Below the pieces are notes generated by a model that saw only the letters and a program-made list of their open reading frames with translations, did no database searches and was not told the DNA's origin. Made by a program: the position numbers and the translations under genes. 6,693 nucleotides of DNA from an uncultured Erysipelotrichaceae bacterium (lineage in GTDB: Bacteria > Bacillota_I > Bacilli_A > Erysipelotrichales > Erysipelotrichaceae): positions 1-6,693 of the forward strand of contig CALUZL010000016.1 in assembly GCA_944325295.1 (NCBI GenBank), written 5' to 3'. Each line of letters opens with the position of its first letter. Position 1 is the stretch's first letter. Below are positions 1 to 6,120 of this stretch, in pieces.

Positions 1-1206
1 GACATCGGTGGCTTCATGTCCATAATAGCAGGCCCATCCGCAGGTCAGATGAGCATTGTCGACCGGCCAGCGGAAATTGCCGGTTCCGACATTTGGTTTT
101 TGGGTTGAACCGACGGCAATTATGGCCTGGATCGGTTGCGTTATCACCGATTCTGATACCTGACGACCACTCATGAGAACGCCGTTGATCCACGTCTCTT
201 CATAAAGCACATAAGCACTCCCGCTTTTCTCTTCTTGGATCGTCTCGCTGGACCCCTCAAAGAGATCGGGATCCTGTAAGACGATCGCCTGATCGGCATA
301 GACCTCCTCCAGATCCAATTTTTCTTTCGTGACGACGACATGGATCGGTGAGGTGAAATAAGTGACATTTAAGACCATGCCCGGGGTCAGAAGCTGATCG
401 GTCGAAAAGATCTGATTGGGATTCAACATCATGATCTGCTCCGGGCTGAGATCACCATTCATGTAGCCGACACCTTGCAGGGTATCACCCTCTTGGACAG
501 TATAGTATTCACGAATAGAATTATTACCATAGCACAGGTATTCGAGGACCTCTTTTTCTGAAGTCATGATGCGTTTGGGATCAGCCACACCTTTATGGGT
601 ACTGATAGTCTCCTCGATCCGGTAGCCGACAGCTCTTTGTCCGACTTCGGTCATCTCATCAAGTGCCGTATTAGCAGCGAGCAGGTTTCTTTCGCTCTCA
701 CTGACAAAATAATTCAAAAAAGTAGTACGTGCCGCATTGAAAATATCCATATCAGCGACATATATCGTCGCAAAGATACCTTCATCGGTCGAAAAGTCGA
801 TGACATTGGTCATTATCCCAAGGCCACCATGATCCCTGACATAGGCAAATATTTCCTCATCACGATCTTCGACCCTATAAAAACCCAATTCCGTGCTAAA
901 GTAGTAATCACCGCTCAAAGTCATCGAAGTATTGGGAAAATCATTGGCATAATTTTCAAGATAGTAAGAATTTGTCATCTCGTTAAACTCATCGATATCG
1001 GAAATGATACCGATAAGTCGTTTGCCATCGTACAGTTTATAGTACTCTTTGACATCCGAATCATAGGAAATGATCTCTTGAGCGATCAGACTGTCTTCTT
1101 TTGTCTTTTCTAGACCAAAAGTGTGGCTGTCACTGTTTTCGCCGATCACAAAAACGATCAAGATACTCAAAAGAGCACAACCGATGATCGTCAAGATATT
1201 CTTCAT
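1..1206 (-). CDS. Envelope M23 metallopeptidase with LysM and G5 domains (C-terminus cut by window)
   Basis: The frame is open from the ATG at 1206 to the window edge and gives 402 residues without a stop; most of the catalytic domain is missing. Residues 1-22 form a hydrophobic N-terminal helix, a signal peptide or membrane anchor, so the protein should act outside the membrane. Residues about 38-210 are an acidic region of unknown fold. A LysM-like peptidoglycan-binding segment follows at about 234-283 (YYTVQEGDTL at its start, LLTPGMVLNV at its end). A G5-like domain covers about 285-370 (WINGVLMSGRQVSE, then TQPIQAIIAVGS). The last residues, FRWPVD and GHEATDV, match the start of a peptidase M23 (lysostaphin-type) domain; H397 and D401 would be the first two zinc ligands. 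Such enzymes cut peptidoglycan cross-bridges or stem peptides. The gene overlaps the dnaB stop by 4 nt (ATGA), and GAGG lies 7 nt upstream of the ATG, so translation is probably coupled. Activity cannot be judged because the remaining ligands are outside the window. Confidence 0.85.
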   Translation of the reverse strand, partial: MKNILTIIGCALLSILIVFVIGENSDSHTFGLEKTKEDSLIAQEIISYDSDVKEYYKLYDGKRLIGIISDIDEFNEMTNSYYLENYANDFPNTSMTLSGDYYFSTELGFYRVEDRDEEIFAYVRDHGGLGIMTNVIDFSTDEGIFATIYVADMDIFNAARTTFLNYFVSESERNLLAANTALDEMTEVGQRAVGYRIEETISTHKGVADPKRIMTSEKEVLEYLCYGNNSIREYYTVQEGDTLQGVGYMNGDLSPEQIMMLNPNQIFSTDQLLTPGMVLNVTYFTSPIHVVVTKEKLDLEEVYADQAIVLQDPDLFEGSSETIQEEKSGSAYVLYEETWINGVLMSGRQVSESVITQPIQAIIAVGSTQKPNVGTGNFRWPVDNAHLTCGWACYYGHEATDV

Positions 1207-2540
1207 CCTCTGTCCTCGCTCTTTAAACTGTAAAACCGGTTAGTATCCCTTTCAAAAGCCAACTTTATAAGACCGGTAGGGCCGTTTCGGTGTTTTGCAA
1301 GACTGACCTCAACTTCTTCGGTCTTAGGTCTTTCTTCGGAGCGTTTATAGTATTCTTCGCGATACAAAAACATAACTAGATCGGCATCCTGCTCGATCGA
1401 ACCCGATTCGCGCAAGTCCGACAACATCGGTCTTTTATCTTCCCTTTTCTCAACGGAACGGGAAAGTTGCGAAAGAGCGATCACCGGGACATCGAGTTCG
1501 CGGGCCAAAGCTTTAAGCCGGCGCGATATCTCGGAAACTTCCTGTTGCCGCGACTCGACTTTACCGCTTCCCTGGATCAGCTGCATGTAATCGATGACCA
1601 CCAAAGCCAAACCGTTATCATTTTTTAAAGCCCGGCATTTGGCAAAGATCTCGCTGACCTTGATGCTGGCGGTATCATCGATAAAAAACTTCTGTCTTTT
1701 GAGCTCACTGATACCTTCATTCAATTTTGACCACTCACGATCGTCAAGTTTGCCGGTCCGCAGTTTTTGACCATCGATTTGTGTCTTGGCCATAAGCATA
1801 CGTAAAGCTAACTGATCTGAAGGCATCTCTAAAGAGAAGATCGCAATCGCGCCGCTTGTCACCGCTGCCGTATTGAGGGCGATGTTTAAAGCGAAAGCGG
1901 ACTTACCGACCGAAGGTCTTGCTGCCAAGATGATGAGATCGCCTCTTTGAAAGCCTGTCGTCATGCGATCGAGATCGCGATAAAGCGTCTTAATGCCGGT
2001 AACGGTATCGCCCTGTTCGTGGATCTTTTGGATCTTCAAAAGTGCTTCATCAAAGATCTCTGATGAAGTCTTAAAATCCGAATAGGCCCGACTTCTGGTG
2101 ACATCCAGAATCTTTCTTTCCGCTTCATCCAAAAGATCTTCAACGGCGATCGAGCCATTATAGCCGTCTTTAGCGATGGTATTGGCCGCTTCGATGACTT
2201 TTCGGGCATATGATTTATCCTTGATGATCTTGATGTATTCTTTAGTATTGGCGCTTGATACCGTCACCGAGGTGAGGTGCAAAATAAAATCGATACCGCC
2301 GACTTGTTGAAAATAATCAAAGTCTTTAAGGCGCGAGGTGAGTGAGGTCGCATCGATCTCTTCGTTTTTTTCGTACATGCTGTACATGATCGCATAGACC
2401 TTGCGATGTTTGTCAAAGTAAAAATCCTCGCCGAGGATATTCGATTCCACCGCCAAGCGCATAGCGTCTTGATAGACTAAGATATTGCCTAAAAGTGACT
2501 CTTCGGCTTCTAAGCTGTAGGGCATTACGTTATCAGCCAT
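1203..2540 (-). CDS. dnaB: Replicative DNA helicase DnaB (called DnaC in Bacillus subtilis)
   Basis: This is the hexameric 5'-3' helicase that unwinds the replication fork and recruits primase. The 445 residues match the usual family length. Residues about 5-108 are the DnaB N-terminal (primase-interacting) domain, beginning MPYSLEAEESLLGNIL. A linker helix follows at about 130-180 and the RecA-like motor at about 185-440. Visible motor motifs are Walker A ARPSVGKS (207-214, K213), the catalytic Glu in FSLEM (E238), Walker B LVVIDYMQL (D317), and the ALSQLSRSVEKR segment with LRESGSIEQDADLVMFLYR (355-394). No intein or frame break is present. The ATG directly abuts the rplI TAG, with GGAGG ending 5 nt before the start, so translation is probably coupled to L9. 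The gene ends with a 4-nt overlap into the M23 peptidase gene. The rplI-dnaB pairing is typical of Bacillota. The identification is secure. Confidence 0.98.
   Translation of the reverse strand: MADNVMPYSLEAEESLLGNILVYQDAMRLAVESNILGEDFYFDKHRKVYAIMYSMYEKNEEIDATSLTSRLKDFDYFQQVGGIDFILHLTSVTVSSANTKEYIKIIKDKSYARKVIEAANTIAKDGYNGSIAVEDLLDEAERKILDVTRSRAYSDFKTSSEIFDEALLKIQKIHEQGDTVTGIKTLYRDLDRMTTGFQRGDLIILAARPSVGKSAFALNIALNTAAVTSGAIAIFSLEMPSDQLALRMLMAKTQIDGQKLRTGKLDDREWSKLNEGISELKRQKFFIDDTASIKVSEIFAKCRALKNDNGLALVVIDYMQLIQGSGKVESRQQEVSEISRRLKALARELDVPVIALSQLSRSVEKREDKRPMLSDLRESGSIEQDADLVMFLYREEYYKRSEERPKTEEVEVSLAKHRNGPTGLIKLAFERDTNRFYSLKSEDRG
1214..1217 (-). promoter_or_regulatory. Ribosome binding site of the M23 peptidase gene
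   Basis: GAGG lies inside the last codons of dnaB, 7 nt before the ATG at 1206. It supports this start although the reading frame overlaps dnaB by 4 nt, and it implies termination-reinitiation or direct loading at the junction. Confidence 0.6.
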
Positions 2541-2978
2541 CTACTCCTCCAAACATACGCGAATCGTCGCGATCACGCCTTTGTGTAGTTCGATCTTGAC
2601 ATCGGTATAACCAAGACTCGTGATCGGTTCGGGATCGAGGATCTTTCTTTTATCGATCGTATAGCCTTTAGCTTTAAGGGCCTCTTGGATCTGCTTGGTC
2701 GAAACCGAATTGAAGACCCGTCCGTTTTTGACATTGACTTTGAACTTGAAGACTTCTTTTGCCAGTTCTTCTTTGATCACCTGCGCCTTGGCCACCTGCT
2801 TCGCTTCATCTTTTGCGGCCGCTTCCTTTTGTCTGTCGAGGACCTTTAAAGAATCACTGCTGGCTTGCACGGCAAGCTTGCGCATTATGAGAAAATTGCG
2901 GGCATAGCCATCGGAAACTTCTTTGACTTCCCCTTTTTTACCAACATTTTTTACATCTTGCAATAAAATCACTTTCAT
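2541..2978 (-). CDS. rplI: 50S ribosomal protein L9
   Basis: L9 binds 23S rRNA near the L1 stalk base and has two globular domains joined by a long helix. All of this is visible in 145 residues, a usual length. The N-terminal domain (1-about 45) carries MKVILLQDVKNVGKKGEVKEV and DGYARNFLI. An Ala/Lys/Glu-rich connecting helix spans about 45-75. The C-terminal rRNA-binding domain (about 78-145) has NGRVFNSVSTKQIQEAL and IELHKGVIATIRVCLEE. Two positions differ from the commonest form of the family: the residues after NFLI are MRK rather than PKG-like, and the usual Gly-Ser before V-S/T-x-K is Asn-Ser. Neither breaks the fold in an obvious way. The ATG overlaps the gdpP stop by 4 nt (ATGA), and AAGGAG lies 7 nt upstream. 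The TAG stop touches the dnaB start, so L9 lies in a tightly coupled chain between gdpP and dnaB. Confidence 0.97.
   Translation of the reverse strand: MKVILLQDVKNVGKKGEVKEVSDGYARNFLIMRKLAVQASSDSLKVLDRQKEAAAKDEAKQVAKAQVIKEELAKEVFKFKVNVKNGRVFNSVSTKQIQEALKAKGYTIDKRKILDPEPITSLGYTDVKIELHKGVIATIRVCLEE
2544..2550 (-). promoter_or_regulatory. Ribosome binding site of dnaB, embedded in the rplI C-terminus
   Basis: GGAGGAG lies within the last sense codons of rplI (Leu-Glu-Glu), immediately before TAG and the abutting ATG. The near-consensus Shine-Dalgarno sequence confirms the ATG at 2540 as the dnaB start. Confidence 0.8.
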
Positions 2979-4924
2979 CGACTTTCTCCTTGCGTATAAT
3001 CATTTATACATTTTATCAAGACCTTTTCAAGATCCGCTATGGCGGTATCTTTTACCTGCAGTCCGGCTGCACTCATATGACCGCCGCCGTTCATCTTCTC
3101 CATGACCATTTGGACATTGAATTCACCCTTAGATCGAGCACTTATCGCCACCTCGTCCTTGCTTATCTTAGCGATCACAAAGACTGCTTTGACACCAATG
3201 GTTTCAAGCAGTGTGTCACAAGCTTGGGAGATGATCGAGCGCGGGTAGATATCGTCACTTTCATCCTTGCTTATAAGGATGCCCTCTTGCAGACGATAGG
3301 ACTCATTTATGAGTTTTGAGCGTTTGACGACAAGTTCATAAGGTTCCTCGTTCAATTTCTCGACTAGTGCAGGATCGGCACCAAACTGTCTCAGAGTCTT
3401 TAAGACTTCAAAGGTCCTGATGCCACATTTGACCCGGAAACGATTGGTATCGATAAGGATACCAAGGTACATGATACTGGCCTCGATGGGTGTGATCGAA
3501 ACGCGACCCATGAGATACGGTACAAACTCCAAGACCAATTCACAAGTCGAAGAGGCACCTGCTTCGATATAAGTCAGGATCGGATTGGTATCAAAATCGG
3601 CCATCCGCCGATGGTGATCGATGATGACGATCCGCTTAGCTTCTTGCAAGAGCTCCTTGCCGTTTGATTGCGAAGCGCTGTGATGGTCGACCATGATGAC
3701 CAGTGTCTTATCGGTCAGATGGTTTTGTGCTTCGTTTATGCTGACGATATGATGTCTTTCCTCGAAATTCTCCCGGTTTTGGTTGAGAGCGTCCTGAACC
3801 CTTCCTTCAACACCGCCGGTCTTTAAGACGACATAGGCATCTTTTTTAAAGCTGCTGACGATATCGGCCATCGCTATCGCACTGCCCACGCAATCCGCAT
3901 CGGCTTCAAGATGACCGACGATGATGACGTTGTCTGAGCGGTTTATGAGATCCTTTAAAGTATTGGTCATCACTCTCACCTGTACTTTACTGGACTTCTC
4001 TTTGGCCTCGCTGGTCCCACCATAATAGATGACATCTTCATTTAATTTGCGCACGGCGACCTGATCGCCGCCTCTGGTCTGAGCCAGTTCAAGCAAACTT
4101 GAAGCCATTTCATCCAAAACTTTCAGATCATTGCTGCCGCGGGCAAAAGCCAAAGAGAGCGTCACCGGTACTTCCATCCGCTTGGCTTGCTTTCGAACGG
4201 TGTTTAAGATCGAAAAGCGATCATCGGCCAAACGATGATAGATCTTTTCGTTGAGTATCAAAAAGATCCGATGATTTCTAAGAGTCTTGTAGGTAACACC
4301 ATACTGTTTTAAATACTCAAGTACGGGAAGTTTTAAATCATTGCTGATGGTCGAGATCTCATCGTCACTTGTGCTTATTTCATCGAGATTGTCAAAATTG
4401 ATGAGTCCGAAGACCACCGCATCGTCGCTGATCTGTTGTTTGAGATCATATATAGTGCTTATATCCTTAAAGAAGAGAACGGAGGCGTCATCTTTTTTAG
4501 TCACCTCGTACTTACAATCGTCGATGATGACCGTCACTCTTTCAAGATCACCGTTTAAAAGCTCGCTGAGTTCCGGGATCCAACCGGTCAATTTCTGACC
4601 ATAGACTTCAAGGTTTCGCTCCTTAAAAAGTTTTGACAGCCAAGTTATCTCATAGCGGTCATTGTAGACCATGATCCCGACCGTAGCGATATCGAGTGCT
4701 TTATCGACAGAACTGTTGAGCTGAACGGTGTTGTAGCGCTCGGAATCCTTGCGCCACTTGTTGACGATGATAAACGTTATGACTAAGACCGCAAGACAGA
4801 TGCCGTATATGAGCGCGGATACAATGATGTTGAAGTCAAAAAACCAGTACAGACAAAAGATGCTGATGCCAAGTAGCAGCATGACGATACTTATAAAGAT
4901 AATGTAATTTTTAAGATTACTCAT
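2975..4924 (-). CDS. gdpP: GdpP-type cyclic-di-AMP phosphodiesterase (DHH/DHHA1, membrane-bound)
   Basis: GdpP (YybT) enzymes hydrolyse c-di-AMP to pApA and so influence potassium and osmolyte balance, cell-wall stress tolerance and beta-lactam response. The 649 residues match the full family layout. Two membrane helices lie at about 6-28 and 31-54. A PAS-like domain covers about 72-155 (ATVGIMVYNDRYEITWL). A degenerate GGDEF domain covers about 165-300; its signature position reads NHRIFLIL (217-224), and the family RGGDQVAV stretch is at 284-291. The DHH domain (about 330-500) has H338, D342 and D344 in GHLEADADCVGS, D413 in VDHH, DHH at 436-438, and D492 in GILIDTNRF, so the expected manganese ligands appear present. 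The DHHA1 domain ends with GGGH at 613-616. The ATG lies 8 nt inside the DUF2232 gene with AGAGG 8 nt upstream; the stop overlaps rplI by 4 nt. The protein should sit in the cytoplasmic membrane with its catalytic part in the cytosol. The identification is firm; substrate choice is inferred from the family. Confidence 0.96.
   Translation of the reverse strand: MSNLKNYIIFISIVMLLLGISIFCLYWFFDFNIIVSALIYGICLAVLVITFIIVNKWRKDSERYNTVQLNSSVDKALDIATVGIMVYNDRYEITWLSKLFKERNLEVYGQKLTGWIPELSELLNGDLERVTVIIDDCKYEVTKKDDASVLFFKDISTIYDLKQQISDDAVVFGLINFDNLDEISTSDDEISTISNDLKLPVLEYLKQYGVTYKTLRNHRIFLILNEKIYHRLADDRFSILNTVRKQAKRMEVPVTLSLAFARGSNDLKVLDEMASSLLELAQTRGGDQVAVRKLNEDVIYYGGTSEAKEKSSKVQVRVMTNTLKDLINRSDNVIIVGHLEADADCVGSAIAMADIVSSFKKDAYVVLKTGGVEGRVQDALNQNRENFEERHHIVSINEAQNHLTDKTLVIMVDHHSASQSNGKELLQEAKRIVIIDHHRRMADFDTNPILTYIEAGASSTCELVLEFVPYLMGRVSITPIEASIMYLGILIDTNRFRVKCGIRTFEVLKTLRQFGADPALVEKLNEEPYELVVKRSKLINESYRLQEGILISKDESDDIYPRSIISQACDTLLETIGVKAVFVIAKISKDEVAISARSKGEFNVQMVMEKMNGGGHMSAAGLQVKDTAIADLEKVLIKCINDYTQGESR
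2986..2991 (-). promoter_or_regulatory. Ribosome binding site of rplI inside gdpP
   Basis: AAGGAG lies 7 nt before the rplI ATG, within the last codons of gdpP. Good strength and spacing confirm the overlapping ATG at 2978 as the start. Confidence 0.75.
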
Positions 4925-5831
4925 TGCGCATACCTCTTTTTTTATCCAGATATCGCTTTAAAGGCCCGCTGGCATATAAAAAGCCTAAAAGCGCCAGGGC
5001 AAAAAACGATAAAGGCATAAGTAAGATAGTGCCTAAGATCAAGATCCAGGTCAAATTCTTACCATATACTATCATACCATAGACCAAAAGAAAGATATAA
5101 CCCTGCACCAAAAGGACTACAAAACCCAAAAGGCCAAGACAGATGATCAGATAAGTTAAAGCTGTATTGATATGGTAATTGAGACTTACGATCATGATCA
5201 TAAAAAAGATGAATGCCATATAGGCAAAGATCGGGTTTAGGATGAGCTTGTCAAGGCTGAGACTTTTGATGACTTTGATCTTCAGTTTTTTAAGGATGAT
5301 TATCGCTAGAAGATGGGCAAGTACACCTTCAAGAAAACCGGTGAAAAATATCGCCAACCCATAGATCAGAGCTAAGAGCCCTTCATTTACAGCTACGTTA
5401 TAGTAAGATGCTACCTCTTTTATGATCGCATAGGACTCTTCCAGATCGCTGTATCCGAAAAGCTTCAAGATCACGATCGTCAATATGAATTCACCGATGA
5501 TGTAGACAAAAGAGCTGGTCAAAAGCAAGATCCGCCGATCAGCACCCCGATTTGCCAAAAAGCCATACAAAAGACCGGCGATCATAGCGACGACATCATA
5601 GAGCAAAAGATAGATACTGCCAAAAAGCAGGCACAAAACAAAGGTGCCAAAGCTGAGGATAAGACCGTCTTTCAGTGTGTATTCAGTGGTGTAAAGGATG
5701 ATGATGACGCTGATGATGATCGGGACATAGACATTAAAGATTCCCGAAAGCAGACGATCGAGAATCAAGATCGCACCTACGATCGCCAAAAACATCGCGC
5801 CTTGTGTAAGTTTTTTTACTTTACTGTTCAT
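4917..5831 (-). CDS. DUF2232 (YybS-like) multi-pass membrane protein
   Basis: The 304 residues are almost all hydrophobic, with about eight membrane helices at roughly 11-28, 31-48, 57-76, 78-94, 101-123, 150-180, 198-218, 222-255 and 260-286 (some may merge). It has a basic N-terminus (NSKVKK) and a basic C-terminus (KRYLDKKRGMR), which suggests both ends are cytoplasmic. The start of the first helix (KKLTQGAMFLAIVG), the length and the place directly upstream of gdpP match YybS of Bacillus, the DUF2232 family. As I recall, that family is grouped with small-molecule transporter folds of the ECF S-component type, but its function is not established and I see no substrate motif. The stop overlaps the gdpP start by 8 nt, so the two are probably co-translated and may act together. 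The ATG at 5831 has no well-spaced Shine-Dalgarno sequence and lies 7 nt after a -10 box, so the message appears leaderless. A second in-frame ATG, at residue 13, is less likely because it would cut into the first helix. Confidence 0.85.
   Translation of the reverse strand: MNSKVKKLTQGAMFLAIVGAILILDRLLSGIFNVYVPIIISVIIILYTTEYTLKDGLILSFGTFVLCLLFGSIYLLLYDVVAMIAGLLYGFLANRGADRRILLLTSSFVYIIGEFILTIVILKLFGYSDLEESYAIIKEVASYYNVAVNEGLLALIYGLAIFFTGFLEGVLAHLLAIIILKKLKIKVIKSLSLDKLILNPIFAYMAFIFFMIMIVSLNYHINTALTYLIICLGLLGFVVLLVQGYIFLLVYGMIVYGKNLTWILILGTILLMPLSFFALALLGFLYASGPLKRYLDKKRGMRNE
4933..4937 (-). promoter_or_regulatory. Ribosome binding site of gdpP inside the DUF2232 gene
   Basis: AGAGG lies 8 nt before the ATG at 4924 and within the final codons of the upstream gene. 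It fixes the gdpP start despite the 8-nt overlap of reading frames. Confidence 0.6.
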
Positions 5832-5838
5832 AAACCCT

Positions 5839-5847
5839 ATTATAACA
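5839..5847 (-). promoter_or_regulatory. Extended -10 promoter of the DUF2232-gdpP-rplI-dnaB-M23 unit
   Basis: The minus strand reads TGTTATAAT, a perfect TGn extended -10 element fused to the consensus TATAAT. No good -35 hexamer lies 16-18 bp upstream: that position falls in the terminator stem and reads CCTCCA at 17 bp spacing. An extended -10 can stand in for a -35. Seven bases (AGGGTTT) separate the box from the ATG at 5831, so the expected start of transcription is at or next to the A of the start codon. It is the only clear promoter I found for the downstream genes in the window. Confidence 0.7.
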
Positions 5848-5869
5848 AAACCTCCACAAAGTGGAGGTC
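5844..5869 (-). terminator. Intrinsic terminator after rpsR
   Basis: Five nucleotides after the rpsR TAA, the minus strand forms an 8-bp perfect hairpin: ACCTCCAC (5868-5861), loop TTT, GTGGAGGT (5857-5850). It is followed by an interrupted T tract (TTTGTT). The stem is strong but the T tract is short, so some readthrough into the DUF2232 gene is plausible. The T tract runs straight into the TGTTATAAT promoter element, so the end of one unit and the start of the next share bases. Confidence 0.75.
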
Positions 5870-5874
5870 ATTAC

Positions 5875-6105
5875 TTAATCAGCAACGTATGGTAATAGTG
5901 CCATCTGACGAGCTCTTTTGATAGCAGTCGCCAACATTCTTTGGTACTTAGCACTTGTTCCGGTCACACGACGCGGTGTGATCTTACCGTTTGTCAAAAT
6001 GAATTTTTTCAATAATTCGACATCTTTATAATCGATATATGTGATCTTATTTTTTGTAAAGTAGCAAACTTTTCTAAAACCAACTCTCTGTTTTCTAAAA
6101 GCCAT
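5875..6105 (-). CDS. rpsR: 30S ribosomal protein S18
   Basis: S18 binds the central domain of 16S rRNA as a heterodimer with S6 on the platform of the small subunit. The 76 residues have the full family pattern: a basic N-terminus (FRKQRVGFRKVCYF), the IDYKD segment (24-28), a central KITPRRVTGTSAKYQR stretch (41-56), and the conserved C-terminal RARQMALLPYV. Only one cysteine (C14) is present, so this is not the zinc-binding multi-cysteine form. The start is set by a strong TAGGAGGA ribosome site 8 nt upstream. It lies 15 nt after ssb, in the usual rpsF-ssb-rpsR order, and is followed at once by an intrinsic terminator. In several bacteria the S6-S18 pair represses its own mRNA through a leader upstream of rpsF, which is outside this window. 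Confidence 0.98.
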   Translation of the reverse strand: MAFRKQRVGFRKVCYFTKNKITYIDYKDVELLKKFILTNGKITPRRVTGTSAKYQRMLATAIKRARQMALLPYVAD

Positions 6106-6113
6106 TGTATCTT

Positions 6114-6119
6114 CCTCCT
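6114..6119 (-). promoter_or_regulatory. Strong ribosome binding site of rpsR
   Basis: AGGAGG, a perfect Shine-Dalgarno core, lies 8 nt before the rpsR ATG in the 15-nt gap after ssb. It gives rpsR its own efficient translation start, consistent with the high demand for S18 relative to SSB. Confidence 0.85.
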
Positions 6120-6120
6120 A

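Noticed and set aside
171..368. 65-residue open frame on the minus strand
   Set aside because: It is an out-of-frame shadow of the M23 peptidase gene, rich in Arg and Ser and without domain character.
595..1113. 172-residue open frame on the plus strand
   Set aside because: It lies wholly antisense to the M23 peptidase gene, shows no recognisable domain and has no upstream ribosome site that I can see. The minus-strand frame carries clear LysM, G5 and M23 signatures.
2863..2877. Hairpin GCTTGC-ACG-GCAAGC inside rplI
   Set aside because: It is a six-base stem without a T tract, and the bases encode conserved L9 residues (KLAVQA). It is explained by coding sequence.
2995..3000. TATAAT on the plus strand within gdpP
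   Set aside because: No convincing -35 or downstream plus-strand gene exists. A single hexamer match is expected by chance in a window of this size.
5695..5725. GAT/ATG triplet-like run resembling a short tandem repeat
   Set aside because: On the coding strand it is a run of Ile and Val codons (ATC, GTC) in a membrane helix of the DUF2232 protein, not an independent repeat.
5850..5855. GGAGGT as a Shine-Dalgarno sequence for the DUF2232 gene
   Set aside because: It lies 18 nt before the ATG, too far for normal initiation, and forms the descending arm of the terminator stem. If transcription starts near 5831 it is not even in the main transcript.
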